Source of the DNA: Paracoccus endophyticus
GTDB taxonomy: Bacteria; Pseudomonadota; Alphaproteobacteria; Rhodobacterales; Rhodobacteraceae
Direction: 5' to 3'
DNA: 64,000 nt
Assembly (NCBI RefSeq): GCF_003286075.1
Contig: NZ_QLUV01000001.1
Span: 124,001-188,000, forward strand
Positions within the stretch are counted from its first letter, which is position 1, and each line of letters opens with the position of its first letter. This document shows, in pieces, positions 1-8,134 of the stretch. The position numbers and the translations under genes are program-made. The notes beneath the pieces are model-generated. The model was given only the letters and a program-made list of their open reading frames with translations, was not told the origin of the DNA and searched no databases.

Positions 1-1
1 G

Positions 2-250
2 GTCGCCGGGGCGGCACCGATGGGGGGTCCCGCCGCAGGGCCGGCGGCCGGGGCCATGACGCCCGCGCTGGACGCGGCCGCGGTCGCCGCAGGCGTTCCT
101 GCCCCCGCGGCCGACGATTCGCTCAGCCAGGCGCTCAGCACCGCCAGCGGCGGGATGCTGCAGGCCGCACCCGCAATGCCTGCTGTGCCGCCCCAGGATG
201 TGCCCGCCGCAGGCACGGTGCCGGCCCCGGCCGCAGGTCCGGGGACGTGA
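2..250 (+). CDS. 3' end of an Ala/Pro-rich protein (partial)
   Basis: A frame open from the first bases of the window to a TGA at 248-250. The visible C-terminal 82 or so residues are almost all Ala, Pro, Gly and Val, with no recognisable domain, so this is probably a low-complexity tail. Its stop overlaps the GTG start of the extensin-like gene by 4 bases (GTGA), which suggests co-transcription and supports reading it as real rather than random high-GC openness. The rest of the gene lies upstream of the window. Function unknown. Confidence 0.5.
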   Translation, partial: VAGAAPMGGPAAGPAAGAMTPALDAAAVAAGVPAPAADDSLSQALSTASGGMLQAAPAMPAVPPQDVPAAGTVPAPAAGPGT

Positions 251-1365
251 TCCGGGCCGCGGCGACGATCCTGGTGCTGGCGGCCGGCACCGGACCCGCC
301 GCGGCGCAGCCGGTGCCCCGCGCCCCATCCCCGGCAGAGGCGCAGAGGGCCGAGGCCCCTGCCCGCCGCCCCTCGCCCGCCGCGCGCGGCCTGGCCGAGC
401 CGCCCCGCGCCAAGCCGGCCCCGGGTGTCGCAGGCGGACCGCCCTCCCCCAAGGGGCAGGCGACCGGACCCGAGGCGGAACCCGGCCCCGCGAATGCCAC
501 CGCCCGGCCACAGTCCGCGCAGCCGCCGCTTGCCCCCGCCGGAGAGGATGCGGGGGCGACCCCGCCCGCCAACGACGGCGCGGGCGGCGTGCCGTTCGCC
601 CCGCCGGGCGGGCCTGCGCCGGTTCATCGTGGGGCGCTGATCCCGCCGCCGTCCGACTCCGCACCCAACTCCCGTCGCCCTGGGGCGCCCCCCGTGCCCC
701 CTGACGGCGGCGTCGCGGCACCGGGCAACCCCGCGCCTCCTGTTCCCGCCCCCCCGCCCGAGCCGTTGCCGTCCCCCGCGCCCGAGGCGCTGCGCGAGGA
801 GGACTTCGCCTATTCCGTCTGCCGGCTCGAACTGTTCCTGCTGGGGGCTGCGGTCGCCGAGGTCGCGCCCGTGACCGACCCCGGCCAGCGCGACTGCGGC
901 ATCGCGCGCCCCGTTCGGGTGGACCGGCTCTTGCCCGGCGTCGCGATGGAGGGCGATGCAGTCCTGCGCTGCGACACCGCCCGCGCGCTGGCGCGCTGGA
1001 TGGACCGGGTCGTGCTGCCTGCCGCCGGGCACCTGCCCGGTGCGCCGCGTGTGACGGGGGTGGTGCCGGGTTCCGCCTATCAGTGCCGGCCCGTGGTGGG
1101 CGACGGCGGCGCGCCGCGCCTGTCGGAACACGCGACGGGCAATGCCATCGACATCGCGGGGTTCCGGCTGGACGACGGCACGACCTTGGCGGTCGCGCCC
1201 CGCACCGGCCGGGGCGACATGACCGAGGCGTTCCAGAGCGCCGTTCAGGGATCGGCCTGCCTGTTCTTTGCCACCGTGCTGGGGCCCGGCAGCAACGACG
1301 CGCACGACGACCACCTGCATCTGGACATCAAGGCCCGGCAGGGCGGGTTCCGGCTGTGCCAATAG
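247..1365 (+). CDS. extensin-like C-terminal domain protein, exported
   Basis: 372 aa from a GTG start that overlaps the previous stop. Residues 1-21 (MIRAAATILVLAAGTGPAAA) look like a Sec signal peptide. Residues about 22-180 are a Pro/Ala-rich linker, probably spanning the cell wall. The C-terminal 185 residues match the extensin-like family: several conserved Cys, a SEHATGNAIDI segment and a DDHLHLDI segment near the end. These His/Asp motifs resemble M15-type D-Ala-D-Ala peptidases, so a zinc-dependent role on peptidoglycan in the periplasm is a reasonable inference, but it is not established for this family. The C-terminus ends in a Cys typical of disulfide-rich periplasmic proteins. Confidence 0.85.
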   Translation: MIRAAATILVLAAGTGPAAAQPVPRAPSPAEAQRAEAPARRPSPAARGLAEPPRAKPAPGVAGGPPSPKGQATGPEAEPGPANATARPQSAQPPLAPAGEDAGATPPANDGAGGVPFAPPGGPAPVHRGALIPPPSDSAPNSRRPGAPPVPPDGGVAAPGNPAPPVPAPPPEPLPSPAPEALREEDFAYSVCRLELFLLGAAVAEVAPVTDPGQRDCGIARPVRVDRLLPGVAMEGDAVLRCDTARALARWMDRVVLPAAGHLPGAPRVTGVVPGSAYQCRPVVGDGGAPRLSEHATGNAIDIAGFRLDDGTTLAVAPRTGRGDMTEAFQSAVQGSACLFFATVLGPGSNDAHDDHLHLDIKARQGGFRLCQ

Positions 1366-1393
1366 ACCGGGCAGAGGTGGCCCGAAGGGAGCG

Positions 1394-2125
1394 TCAGCGG
1401 CGGCGGCGTTCCAGTTCAAGGTAGACCGGATCGAACCGGGCCAGCCGGCACAGCCCGGCCCAGTCCAGGATGTGGATCTCGGTCCCCGTCCACGTCACCA
1501 GCCCGCGGTCGCGCAGGTCGCGCACCGCGCGGTTGATGTGGATCGAGGAATACCCCAGCACATCCGCCAGTTCGCGCTGCAGCAGCGGCAGGGTCAGGCG
1601 CATGTCGCGCGCCGCGGCCGCCCTGGACAGGCGCGTGTAGATCTCGCACAGCAGATGGGCCAGCTGCGCGCTGGAGCGCAGCGCATTCGCCGCGACCAGC
1701 CAGCGCCGGTGGATCGCCCCGTCGAGGGCGGTGGACATCCACAGCAGCCGGGTCAGGTGCGGATGGCTCTCGGTGATCTCGGCCAGGTGAACATGGTCGA
1801 TGAACTCGACCTCGGACGGGCCGACCGAGACGACGGAGTATTCCAGTTCGTTCAGGACGAAGTTGAGCAGGTCCATGAACTCGCCCGGGACATGCAGCGC
1901 GGTCACGACGCGCTGCGTCTCGCGTCCCGGCAGCAGGTGCTGGCGCGCCGCCATGCCGCGCAGCAGCAGCCCGCTGCGGGTGTGGCCGCAGCCGGCCTGA
2001 ACGATCGTCTCGCCCGCCTCGTACCGGGCCGAGGTCGTAGGGATGTCGCGCAGGCGCGCAAGATCATCGGGGCTGAGGTCGCCGCAGCGCTGGAGATAAC
2101 GGATGAAGAAGTCGATCACCGCCAT
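1394..2125 (-). CDS. Crp/Fnr family transcriptional regulator
   Basis: 243 aa, the usual family length. An N-terminal cyclic-nucleotide-binding-type beta barrel (about residues 25-120) is followed by the long dimer helix and a C-terminal winged helix (about 165-225) containing LADVLGYSSIHINRAVRDLR, a typical Crp-type recognition region. It lacks the N-terminal cysteine cluster of oxygen-sensing FNR, so it is not a 4Fe-4S sensor. It resembles the alphaproteobacterial regulators often found beside stress genes. It lies 154 bp downstream of, and codirectional with, a DUF2382 stress protein, which it may control. Ligand unknown. Confidence 0.88.
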   Translation of the reverse strand: MAVIDFFIRYLQRCGDLSPDDLARLRDIPTTSARYEAGETIVQAGCGHTRSGLLLRGMAARQHLLPGRETQRVVTALHVPGEFMDLLNFVLNELEYSVVSVGPSEVEFIDHVHLAEITESHPHLTRLLWMSTALDGAIHRRWLVAANALRSSAQLAHLLCEIYTRLSRAAAARDMRLTLPLLQRELADVLGYSSIHINRAVRDLRDRGLVTWTGTEIHILDWAGLCRLARFDPVYLELERRRR

Positions 2126-2279
2126 GTCGCACCATGCCTGTCGTCAGGACCGGACTTTGCAAAGCCGCAGACCCCCGACAAGGGGGGCCTCGCAGACATT
2201 TGTTAAGCGTAGGCTGTCAGGCGCGGGAACGAAGACAGGGCAGCCTGCGCCGCCCCGTCCCCTTCCCAGTCGCCGCGGG

Positions 2280-3164
2280 TCAGCGGCGGGTGGTGTCGTC
2301 GGTGCGGCCAGCAACGGTGCCGCGCTCGTCCTCGATCTCGACCTCGGTCTTGCGGACGGTGTCGCGGACCGTCTCGACATGCGTCTCGACGTTCTTGTTC
2401 AGCGCGATCTCCTCGACGACGCGGGCTTCCTTGTGGACCACGGGGGTCTCGCTGTATTCGCGCGCCTCGATGGTCTGGTCGGTGAAGGCCGCCGCGTCGG
2501 CCGGGCGATCCACGGCGCGGCGCTCGACGTTGACGCGCTCGGAGCGCAGCTCGACATCCTGCTCGACCGGGGTTTCGGTGACATAGGACCGCACGCGGAC
2601 GCGGCCGCCCTCGGTCTCGCGCTTGGCGACCATCACGCGCTCCTCGACCACGTCGATGACGCCGTCGGCGTTGGTGTCGCCCTCAAGCGCGGTGCGCTCG
2701 GTGCCCGCGCCCAGTGCGGTGCGGTCGGTGCTCTCGCCGCCGGCCAGGCTGTCGCGGCCATAGCCGGTCCAGCCTTCGGACCGCCACTCCTGCTCGCGCG
2801 CCTCCATGTCCACGGCGCCCTCGTCGTCGAGGATGTCCAGCGCGGTGTCGTACTGTTCCGCGGGAATGTTGCGCACGGTCACCAGATAGCCGCCGCGGCC
2901 CAGGCCCTCGGCATAGCTGTAGCGGTCCTCGTCGGGGAAGAAGAAGTCCCCGATGGATTCGAAGAACCCGCGGTTGTCGTCGCGGCCGGCAGCGGTGCGA
3001 TCCACCGCGCCATAGCCGGGATTGTCGTTGCCGGTCAGCACCACATCGGCGATGCCCGCCGCGGCCAGTGCGGCGACGGCGCGGTCGGCCTCGGCCCGGT
3101 TGTCGAACATCGCCGACAGGGTCCGCGACGAGCCGGCGCTGGAATAGCTCTGATAGTCGGTCAT
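2280..3164 (-). CDS. YsnF/AvaK-type DUF2382 stress protein with N-terminal YflT-like domain
   Basis: 294 aa. The N-terminal 110 residues (AMFDNRAEADRAVAALAAAGI and following) resemble the YflT/GS17M general stress fold. A linker with acidic and Gly residues follows, then a DUF2382 domain (about residues 165-290) rich in Val, Glu and Arg with repeated charged beta strands (VETHVETVRDTVRKTEVEIEDE near the end). A good Shine-Dalgarno, GAGGAA, sits 6 bases before the ATG. DUF2382 proteins are induced in desiccation and general stress in other bacteria; the biochemical role is unknown. It is followed on the same strand by the Crp/Fnr gene and preceded by a second, shorter DUF2382 gene. Confidence 0.85.
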   Translation of the reverse strand: MTDYQSYSSAGSSRTLSAMFDNRAEADRAVAALAAAGIADVVLTGNDNPGYGAVDRTAAGRDDNRGFFESIGDFFFPDEDRYSYAEGLGRGGYLVTVRNIPAEQYDTALDILDDEGAVDMEAREQEWRSEGWTGYGRDSLAGGESTDRTALGAGTERTALEGDTNADGVIDVVEERVMVAKRETEGGRVRVRSYVTETPVEQDVELRSERVNVERRAVDRPADAAAFTDQTIEAREYSETPVVHKEARVVEEIALNKNVETHVETVRDTVRKTEVEIEDERGTVAGRTDDTTRR

Positions 3165-3214
3165 GGGGTCTTCCTCTGCGTGAACTGTGAATGAGGGCCG
3201 GGCCAGAGGCCCGC

Positions 3215-3688
3215 TCAGGTCGCGTCTGGCTCGTCCAGCCGCGAGATGACGGCGCGCTGGCGTCGCAGCGTCACCGGAACGGCATCGTCGCTGGTCTGGA
3301 CGACGCGCCGGATGTGGATTTCTTCGGTGACCACCAGCCGGGTGGTCAGGACGGCCTGCTCCTCGACGACGGGGATGATCGTCACGTCGCCCTCGGTCCG
3401 GGTTTCGGGCGCTGTCTCGACCACCCGGTTGACCGGGTGGCGCGTGACCTCGACCGTCTCAAGGCGGGTGGTGGCCGGAAGCGACGTCTCCTCGGTCTCG
3501 GTCACGAGCTGCACCCGCACGCCGCCCGTCTCGCGGCGCACGATCCGCACCTCGGCGGTCTCGGCCAGAACATCGATGACCTGCGCGCGGTCGTCGGCCC
3601 GCGCGTCCGCCGCCTGCCCGGCGGCAGGCAAGGGGCTGTCGGTCCGTGCCGCGGCGCGCGCGGCCGGGGTGTCCGGCGTGTCGGTCAT
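3215..3688 (-). CDS. short DUF2382 domain protein
   Basis: 157 aa. The ATG at 3688 is preceded by AGGGAA at good spacing, so this start was chosen although the frame stays open far upstream. After a 40-residue Ala/Asp-rich N-terminus, the remainder is one DUF2382 domain (EVRIVRRETGGVRVQLVTET onward, ending in RQRAVISRLDEPDAT). It is a paralogue of the domain in the neighbouring 294-aa protein, 50 bp away on the same strand, so the two probably form a stress operon. Molecular function unknown. Confidence 0.8.
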   Translation of the reverse strand: MTDTPDTPAARAAARTDSPLPAAGQAADARADDRAQVIDVLAETAEVRIVRRETGGVRVQLVTETEETSLPATTRLETVEVTRHPVNRVVETAPETRTEGDVTIIPVVEEQAVLTTRLVVTEEIHIRRVVQTSDDAVPVTLRRQRAVISRLDEPDAT

Positions 3689-3822
3689 GGTCGTTTCCCT
3701 GCGGGCAGCGGGGCGTCGTGTCGCCCGTGCTGCGGTTCGCCGAATCAACTTGCGACACGCCCATCGGTTCCCGCCCGTTCCGTCGGGTCGGTCCCCCTGG
3801 CCCCCGCCCTGCCCCGGTCCCT

Positions 3823-5160
3823 TCAGGCCGGTGCGCGCGCCGGACCGGGCGGGCGGCCCCGCGCGGCCAGCGCATCGGCCAGCAGGCGAAAGCTTTGCGC
3901 GACGCCATCGGGCGCGGCCCGGGCGACAAAGGCGTCCAGGGCGGGAAACAGCCGCACGGCCTCTTCCAGGCGGGGATCGGACCCGGCGGCGTAAAGCCCC
4001 GCCCTGATCATCAGCTCGGATTCCGCATAAGTCCCCAGCGCCGCCCGCGCCCGCTGGATCAGCCCGTTTTCCGCATCGCTGGCCGCGTGGGGCAGCGACC
4101 GCGACACCGACCGCAGCACGTCGATGGCCGGGAATCGCCCGCGCTCGGCGATGGCGCGGTCCAGCACCACATGGCCGTCCAGCACGCCGCGCAGGATGTC
4201 GGCGACCGGCTCCTCCATGTCGGACCCGGCGACCAGCACGCTGAAGATGGCGGTGATGTCGCCCCCGCCCTCGGGGCCCGGCCCCGAGCGTTCGGCCAGC
4301 GCCATGATCATCTGCGAGGTCGAGGGCGGAAATCCGCGATAGCTGGGCGCCTCGCCCGAGGCGAGGGCGATTTCCCGGTGCGCCTCGGCAAAGCGGGTGA
4401 TCGAATCGGCCAGGAACAGCACGTGCCGGCCCGCATCGCGGAAATGTTCCGCCACCGCCATGGCCGCCCAGGCGCAGCGGCGGCGCGTCAGCGGCGACTG
4501 GTCCGACGTCGCCGCCACGACGACCGCGCGCGCCATGCCGGCCGGGCCAAGCACCGTCTCGACGAACTCGCGCAGCTCGCGCCCGCGCTCGCCGATCATG
4601 GCGATCACAACCACGTCCGCCCGGACCCCGCGGGCCAGCGACGACAGCAGCGTGGACTTGCCCACCCCCGACCCCGCAAACAGCCCGATCCGTTGCCCGC
4701 GCACCAGCGGCAGCAGCGTGTCGAAGACGGCAAGCCCGGTGTCGAGCCGCGCCCCCAGCCGCTTGCGCGACGCGGCCGGCGGCGGCGCCGCACGATAGGG
4801 GCGGTCGGCCGGTCCCGGCGTCAGCGGGCGGCCGTCCAGCGGCTGCCCGAACGGATCGACGATGCGGCCGACCCACGAATCGGCCGGGGCGATGGTGGGC
4901 GCGAACAGCAGTTCGGCCTGCGCCCCGATGGACAGCCCCTCGGTCGCCCCCTCGGGCAGGACATGGGCAGCATCGGGGGTCAGGCCCACGACCTCTCCGG
5001 CCAGGGCACCGGCCAGGAACACCACGCGATCGCCCAGGCTTGCCGAATGATTGAGGCCCGCGACCTCGACCACGCCGGCGCGGATGGCGCGGACGCGGCC
5101 GAAATGGCGGGCCACGCGCAGGCGGCGGATGCGGGCGGCAAGCGAGTCGATGTGGTCCAA
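3823..5160 (-). CDS. fliI: flagellum-specific ATPase FliI
   Basis: 445 aa. FliI is the hexameric ATPase that energises the flagellar type III export apparatus at the cytoplasmic side of the basal body. Visible: an N-terminal beta barrel, the P-loop GSGVGKST at residues 163-170, Walker B LFLADSITRFAEAHRE, and the typical SYRGFPPSTSQMIMALAERSG segment. The start is a TTG at 5160 preceded by GGGGGA six bases upstream; the frame stays open for another 900 bases but that part reads antisense through flgB and flgC. It diverges from flgB across a 99-bp promoter region. The C-terminus is Pro/Ala-rich. Family assignment is secure; the exact start is less so. Confidence 0.93.
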   Translation of the reverse strand: MDHIDSLAARIRRLRVARHFGRVRAIRAGVVEVAGLNHSASLGDRVVFLAGALAGEVVGLTPDAAHVLPEGATEGLSIGAQAELLFAPTIAPADSWVGRIVDPFGQPLDGRPLTPGPADRPYRAAPPPAASRKRLGARLDTGLAVFDTLLPLVRGQRIGLFAGSGVGKSTLLSSLARGVRADVVVIAMIGERGRELREFVETVLGPAGMARAVVVAATSDQSPLTRRRCAWAAMAVAEHFRDAGRHVLFLADSITRFAEAHREIALASGEAPSYRGFPPSTSQMIMALAERSGPGPEGGGDITAIFSVLVAGSDMEEPVADILRGVLDGHVVLDRAIAERGRFPAIDVLRSVSRSLPHAASDAENGLIQRARAALGTYAESELMIRAGLYAAGSDPRLEEAVRLFPALDAFVARAAPDGVAQSFRLLADALAARGRPPGPARAPA

Positions 5161-5202
5161 CGAGGGTCCCCCGGCTGATGCGGAAATCGCTCCGCTGGAA
5201 AC

Positions 5203-5214
5203 GGTTTCTAAACC
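5203..5214. promoter_or_regulatory. 12-bp perfect palindrome GGTTTCTAAACC between fliI and flgB
   Basis: A perfect inverted repeat in the divergent fliI/flgB promoter region, in one of the few AT-rich patches of this neighbourhood. It could be an operator for a dimeric regulator acting on both flagellar units. No known consensus is matched. Confidence 0.35.
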
Positions 5215-5222
5215 TTCGGGGG

Positions 5223-5237
5223 TTAAGACCCGGTTTA
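5223..5237 (+). promoter_or_regulatory. CtrA-like site TTAA-N7-TTTA upstream of flgB
   Basis: The sequence TTAA, seven bases, TTTA differs by one base from the CtrA consensus TTAA-N7-TTAA. CtrA is the response regulator that activates flagellar genes in many alphaproteobacteria, including Rhodobacter relatives. The site ends 22 bases before the flgB start codon and within 60 bases of the fliI start, so one site could serve both directions. One-base match to consensus only; binding is inferred. Confidence 0.45.
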
Positions 5238-5259
5238 TCGACGCAGGGGAGAAGCCTCT

Positions 5260-5649
5260 TTGTTTGGACAGATCGACACGATTCGGATGGCCCGCGACCT
5301 GGGCGCCCATGCCACCGCCCGGCAGCAGACCGTGGCGCGCAACGTCGCCAACGCCGACACGCCCGGCTATCGCGCGGCCGACCTGCGCGACTTTGCCCAA
5401 GTCTGGCGCGACCAGCCGCACACCGGCCTGCGCGCGACCCGCGGCGGGCATCTGCCGGCCGCCGGCTGGGGCACCGCTGCGGGCCGTCCCGTCGATGCGG
5501 GGGGCGAGCCCGCGCCCAACGGCAACACCGTCTCGCTCGAGGACGAGATGATCCGTGCCGCGGGCGCGCGGCGGTCGTTCGACCTGTCGCTGTCGGTCTA
5601 TCAGTCGGGCCTGTCGCTGATGCGCACGGCCATCGGGCGGCGGGGCTGA
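5260..5649 (+). CDS. flgB: flagellar basal-body rod protein FlgB
   Basis: 129 aa, normal for FlgB, a proximal rod subunit. The conserved N-terminal rod signature is visible (ARNVANADTPGYRAADL, about residues 28-44). The C-terminus LSLMRTAIGRRG is the expected terminal helix. The start is TTG at 5260, with AGGGGAG nine bases upstream. It is the first gene of a flagellar operon that runs to fliL, and is separated from flgC by only 2 bases. Confidence 0.95.
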   Translation: MFGQIDTIRMARDLGAHATARQQTVARNVANADTPGYRAADLRDFAQVWRDQPHTGLRATRGGHLPAAGWGTAAGRPVDAGGEPAPNGNTVSLEDEMIRAAGARRSFDLSLSVYQSGLSLMRTAIGRRG

Positions 5650-5651
5650 CC

Positions 5652-6041
5652 GTGGGGGATCTGTCCGCCGTCGATCTGGCCGCCTCGGGGCTGCGCGCGC
5701 AGGCCGTGCGCCTGCGCCATATCTCCGAGAACATCGCCAACGTGGACACGCCCGGCTATCGCCGCAAGCTGGTCGCGTTCCGGCCCGACCGCGATGTCGG
5801 GCGCGAGACGGGGGCGGTCGCCGCCAGCCGCACCCTGCCCGACCGGACCGAGCTGCCGCGCGTCCACGACCCCAGCCACCCGATGGCGGGCCAGGACGGC
5901 TACTACCTCGGTTCGAACGTCGATCTGGTGGTCGAGGTGGCCGACGCCCGCGAGGCCTCGCGCAGCTACGAGGCCAACCTGAAGATCTTCGAACAGTCGC
6001 GCCAGATGTCGTCGGCGCTGCTTGACCTGATCCGCCGCTAG
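5652..6041 (+). CDS. flgC: flagellar basal-body rod protein FlgC
   Basis: 129 aa. Proximal rod subunit with the signature ISENIANVDTPGYRRKL near the N-terminus and the C-terminal SYEANLKIFEQSRQM motif shared by rod, hook and filament-axis proteins. The GTG start at 5652 lies 2 bases after the flgB stop; the frame is open further upstream, but that portion reads through flgB. Translation is likely coupled to flgB. Confidence 0.93.
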   Translation: MGDLSAVDLAASGLRAQAVRLRHISENIANVDTPGYRRKLVAFRPDRDVGRETGAVAASRTLPDRTELPRVHDPSHPMAGQDGYYLGSNVDLVVEVADAREASRSYEANLKIFEQSRQMSSALLDLIRR

Positions 6042-6055
6042 AAAAGGGGCCCGCC

Positions 6056-6355
6056 ATGATCTCGCTCACCTCTGCCGCACTGCAATCGGGCGGCCGCGTC
6101 GCCAGCGCCTATGCCGAGGCGCGCGCCCATGCCGGCCCGGCCCCGGGCGCAGGTCCCGTGACCGCGGCCGCGCAGGATTTCGCCCGCGTCATGGACCAGG
6201 CCGACGCCGCCGCGGTGGGCGCGATGACCGGCCGGTCCGACACCCAGACGCTGGTCCAGTCGATCGCCGAGGCGCAGATCGCGCTCGAGACGGTGGTGGC
6301 GATCCGCGACAAGGTCGTCGAGGCCTATCAGGACATCCTGAGGATGCCCGTGTGA
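6056..6355 (+). CDS. fliE: flagellar hook-basal body complex protein FliE
   Basis: 99 aa, the usual size. FliE connects the MS ring to the rod and is the first rod component exported. The conserved C-terminal half is present: DFARVMDQADAAAVGAM, then DTQTLVQSIAEAQIALETVV and the terminal DKVVEAYQDILRMPV. The N-terminus is Ala-rich. Its stop overlaps the fliQ ATG (TGATG), showing translational coupling. Confidence 0.95.
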   Translation: MISLTSAALQSGGRVASAYAEARAHAGPAPGAGPVTAAAQDFARVMDQADAAAVGAMTGRSDTQTLVQSIAEAQIALETVVAIRDKVVEAYQDILRMPV

Positions 6356-6621
6356 TGGACGAGACCCTGATCTTTGACGTGACGCGCCAGGCGCTTTGGA
6401 TCGCGGTCCGCATGTCGGCGCCGCTGCTGGTGGTCGCGCTGGTCACCGGCGTGGCGATCGGCCTCTTCCAGGCGCTGACCTCGGTGCAGGAGATGACGCT
6501 GACCTTCGTGCCCAAGGTCGGGCTGATGCTGGCCGTGTTCTGGGTCACGATGAGCTTCATGACCTCGACGCTGGCGGGATTCTTTTCCGACCAGGTCCTC
6601 CCCATTGTCGCGGGGATGTGA
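6355..6621 (+). CDS. fliQ: flagellar biosynthetic protein FliQ
   Basis: 88 aa with two strongly hydrophobic helices (about residues 16-38 and 50-76), as expected for FliQ, a subunit of the FliPQR export gate in the inner membrane. The segment ALTSVQEMTLTFVPKV between the helices is the most conserved part of the family. ATG at 6355 is used; a GTG directly before it (6352) is an alternative that would give 89 aa. Stop and next start overlap by one base. Confidence 0.95.
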   Translation: MDETLIFDVTRQALWIAVRMSAPLLVVALVTGVAIGLFQALTSVQEMTLTFVPKVGLMLAVFWVTMSFMTSTLAGFFSDQVLPIVAGM

Positions 6622-7334
6622 TGGACAACGCGATCTATGCCGCGCTGACCCGCCAGTCGGGCCTGATGCGCGAGATGCGGACCGTGGCCAACAACATGGC
6701 CAACGCCTCGACCCCCGGGTTCCGGGCCGAGGGGGTGGTCTTTTCGGAACACATGACGGCGCTGGACGGCCGCGGCGAGACGCTGTCGATGGCGAACGCC
6801 CGCGGCCGCCGGATCGACCTGACCCATGCCGCGCTGACGCAGACCGGCGGCACCTGGGACCTGGCGCTGGAGGGCGAGGGGTTCTTCATGGTGGCGACGC
6901 CCGAGGGCAACCGCCTGACCCGCGCGGGCGCGTTCCTGGCCTCGGCCGAGGGCGAGCTGATCAACGCCGACGGCCACCGCCTGCTGGACGAGGGCGAGGC
7001 CCCGATCGCCATCCCGCCCGGCACGCGCGGCATCGGCGTGGCGGCCGACGGCACGATTTCGGCCGACGGCCAGCCGGTCGGGCGCGTGGGCGTGTTCGCC
7101 CAGCCCGACCCGTCGCGCCTGACGCACGAGGGGGGCACGCTGTTTGCCGCCGAGGGCGCCGAGCCCCTGCCCGAGGCGACGGTGCGCCAGGGTTTCCTTG
7201 AGGAGTCCAACGTCAACCCGGTGATGGAAATCGCCCGCATGATCGAGGTCCAGCGCGCCTACGAGCTGGGCCAGTCCTTCCTGGACGGCGAGGACCAGCG
7301 CATCCGCGCGGTCCTGGTCGCCACCACCCGCTGA
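6621..7334 (+). CDS. flgF: flagellar basal-body rod protein FlgF
   Basis: 237 aa. Proximal rod protein of the FlgE/F/G family: N-terminal VANNMANASTPGFRAEG signature, central LALEGEGFFMV motif where FlgF and FlgG share a fold, and C-terminal MIEVQRAYELGQSFLDGEDQ. It precedes flgG, the normal order. The start ATG at 6621 shares its A with the fliQ stop. Confidence 0.94.
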   Translation: MDNAIYAALTRQSGLMREMRTVANNMANASTPGFRAEGVVFSEHMTALDGRGETLSMANARGRRIDLTHAALTQTGGTWDLALEGEGFFMVATPEGNRLTRAGAFLASAEGELINADGHRLLDEGEAPIAIPPGTRGIGVAADGTISADGQPVGRVGVFAQPDPSRLTHEGGTLFAAEGAEPLPEATVRQGFLEESNVNPVMEIARMIEVQRAYELGQSFLDGEDQRIRAVLVATTR

Positions 7335-7348
7335 GAAAGGCCCCGCAG

Positions 7349-8134
7349 ATGAGAGCATTGCAGATCGCGGCGACCGGCATGGCCGCCCAGCAGACACGGG
7401 TCGAGGTGATTTCCAACAACCTCGCCAACATGTCCACGACCGGCTACAACGCCCGCCGCGCGGAATTCGCCGACCTCGCCTATCAGCAGGCGCAGCGGCC
7501 CGGCACGATTTCCGGCGCGGATGGCACGATGGTGCCGGCGGGGGTCCAGATGGGCCTGGGGGTGCGGCCGACCGCCGTCACCTTCATGCCCGCGCAGGGC
7601 TCGCTCAGCCAGACCGGGGGCGATCTGGACGTGGCGATCGACGGCCTTGGCTATCTCGAGGTGACGCTGCCGTCCGGGGCCTCGGCCTATACACGCGACG
7701 GCGGGTTGAAGCGGTCGGCCGAGGGGCAGATCGTGACCTCGGACGGGTTCCCGCTGGCCGCCGGCATCACCCTGCCGCCCGAGGCCCGCAGCGTGTCGAT
7801 CAGCGCCGCCGGCGAGGTCTTTGCCTATTTCAGCGACCAGGTCGAGCCGCAGAACCTGGGCCAGATCACGCTGGCGGGCTTTGTCAACGAAAAGGGGCTG
7901 GAGGCGACGGGATCGAACCTGTTTCTGGAAACCCCGGCCTCGGGCGCGCCCAACGTCGCGGTGCCGGGCGAGCAGGGCCTGGGGATGCTGCGGCAGGGCT
8001 ATCTCGAGGACAGCTCGGTCGATCCGGTGCGCGAGATTGCCGAGCTGATCAAGGCGCAGCGGGGATACGAGCTGAACTCCAAGGTCATCACCGCGGCCGA
8101 CCAGATGCTGGGCGCCACGGTGCAGGTGCGCTGA
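7349..8134 (+). CDS. flgG: flagellar basal-body rod protein FlgG
   Basis: 261 aa, the family's usual length. Distal rod subunit. It begins MRALQIAATGMAAQQTRVEV with the typical ISNNLANMSTTGYNARR signature, then DLDVAIDGLGYLEV and the C-terminal ELIKAQRGYELNSKVITAAD motif. It ends in a TGATG overlap with flgA. A Shine-Dalgarno-like AGAAAGG lies about 8 bases upstream of the ATG. Confidence 0.96.
   Translation: MRALQIAATGMAAQQTRVEVISNNLANMSTTGYNARRAEFADLAYQQAQRPGTISGADGTMVPAGVQMGLGVRPTAVTFMPAQGSLSQTGGDLDVAIDGLGYLEVTLPSGASAYTRDGGLKRSAEGQIVTSDGFPLAAGITLPPEARSVSISAAGEVFAYFSDQVEPQNLGQITLAGFVNEKGLEATGSNLFLETPASGAPNVAVPGEQGLGMLRQGYLEDSSVDPVREIAELIKAQRGYELNSKVITAADQMLGATVQVR

Noticed and set aside
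1394-2125. Assignment as FNR oxygen sensor
   Set aside because: The N-terminal cysteine cluster needed for the 4Fe-4S centre is absent.
5161-6069. Extension of fliI upstream to an ATG near 6069
   Set aside because: That part would read antisense through flgB and flgC; FliI's conserved N-terminus fits the TTG at 5160 with GGGGGA upstream.
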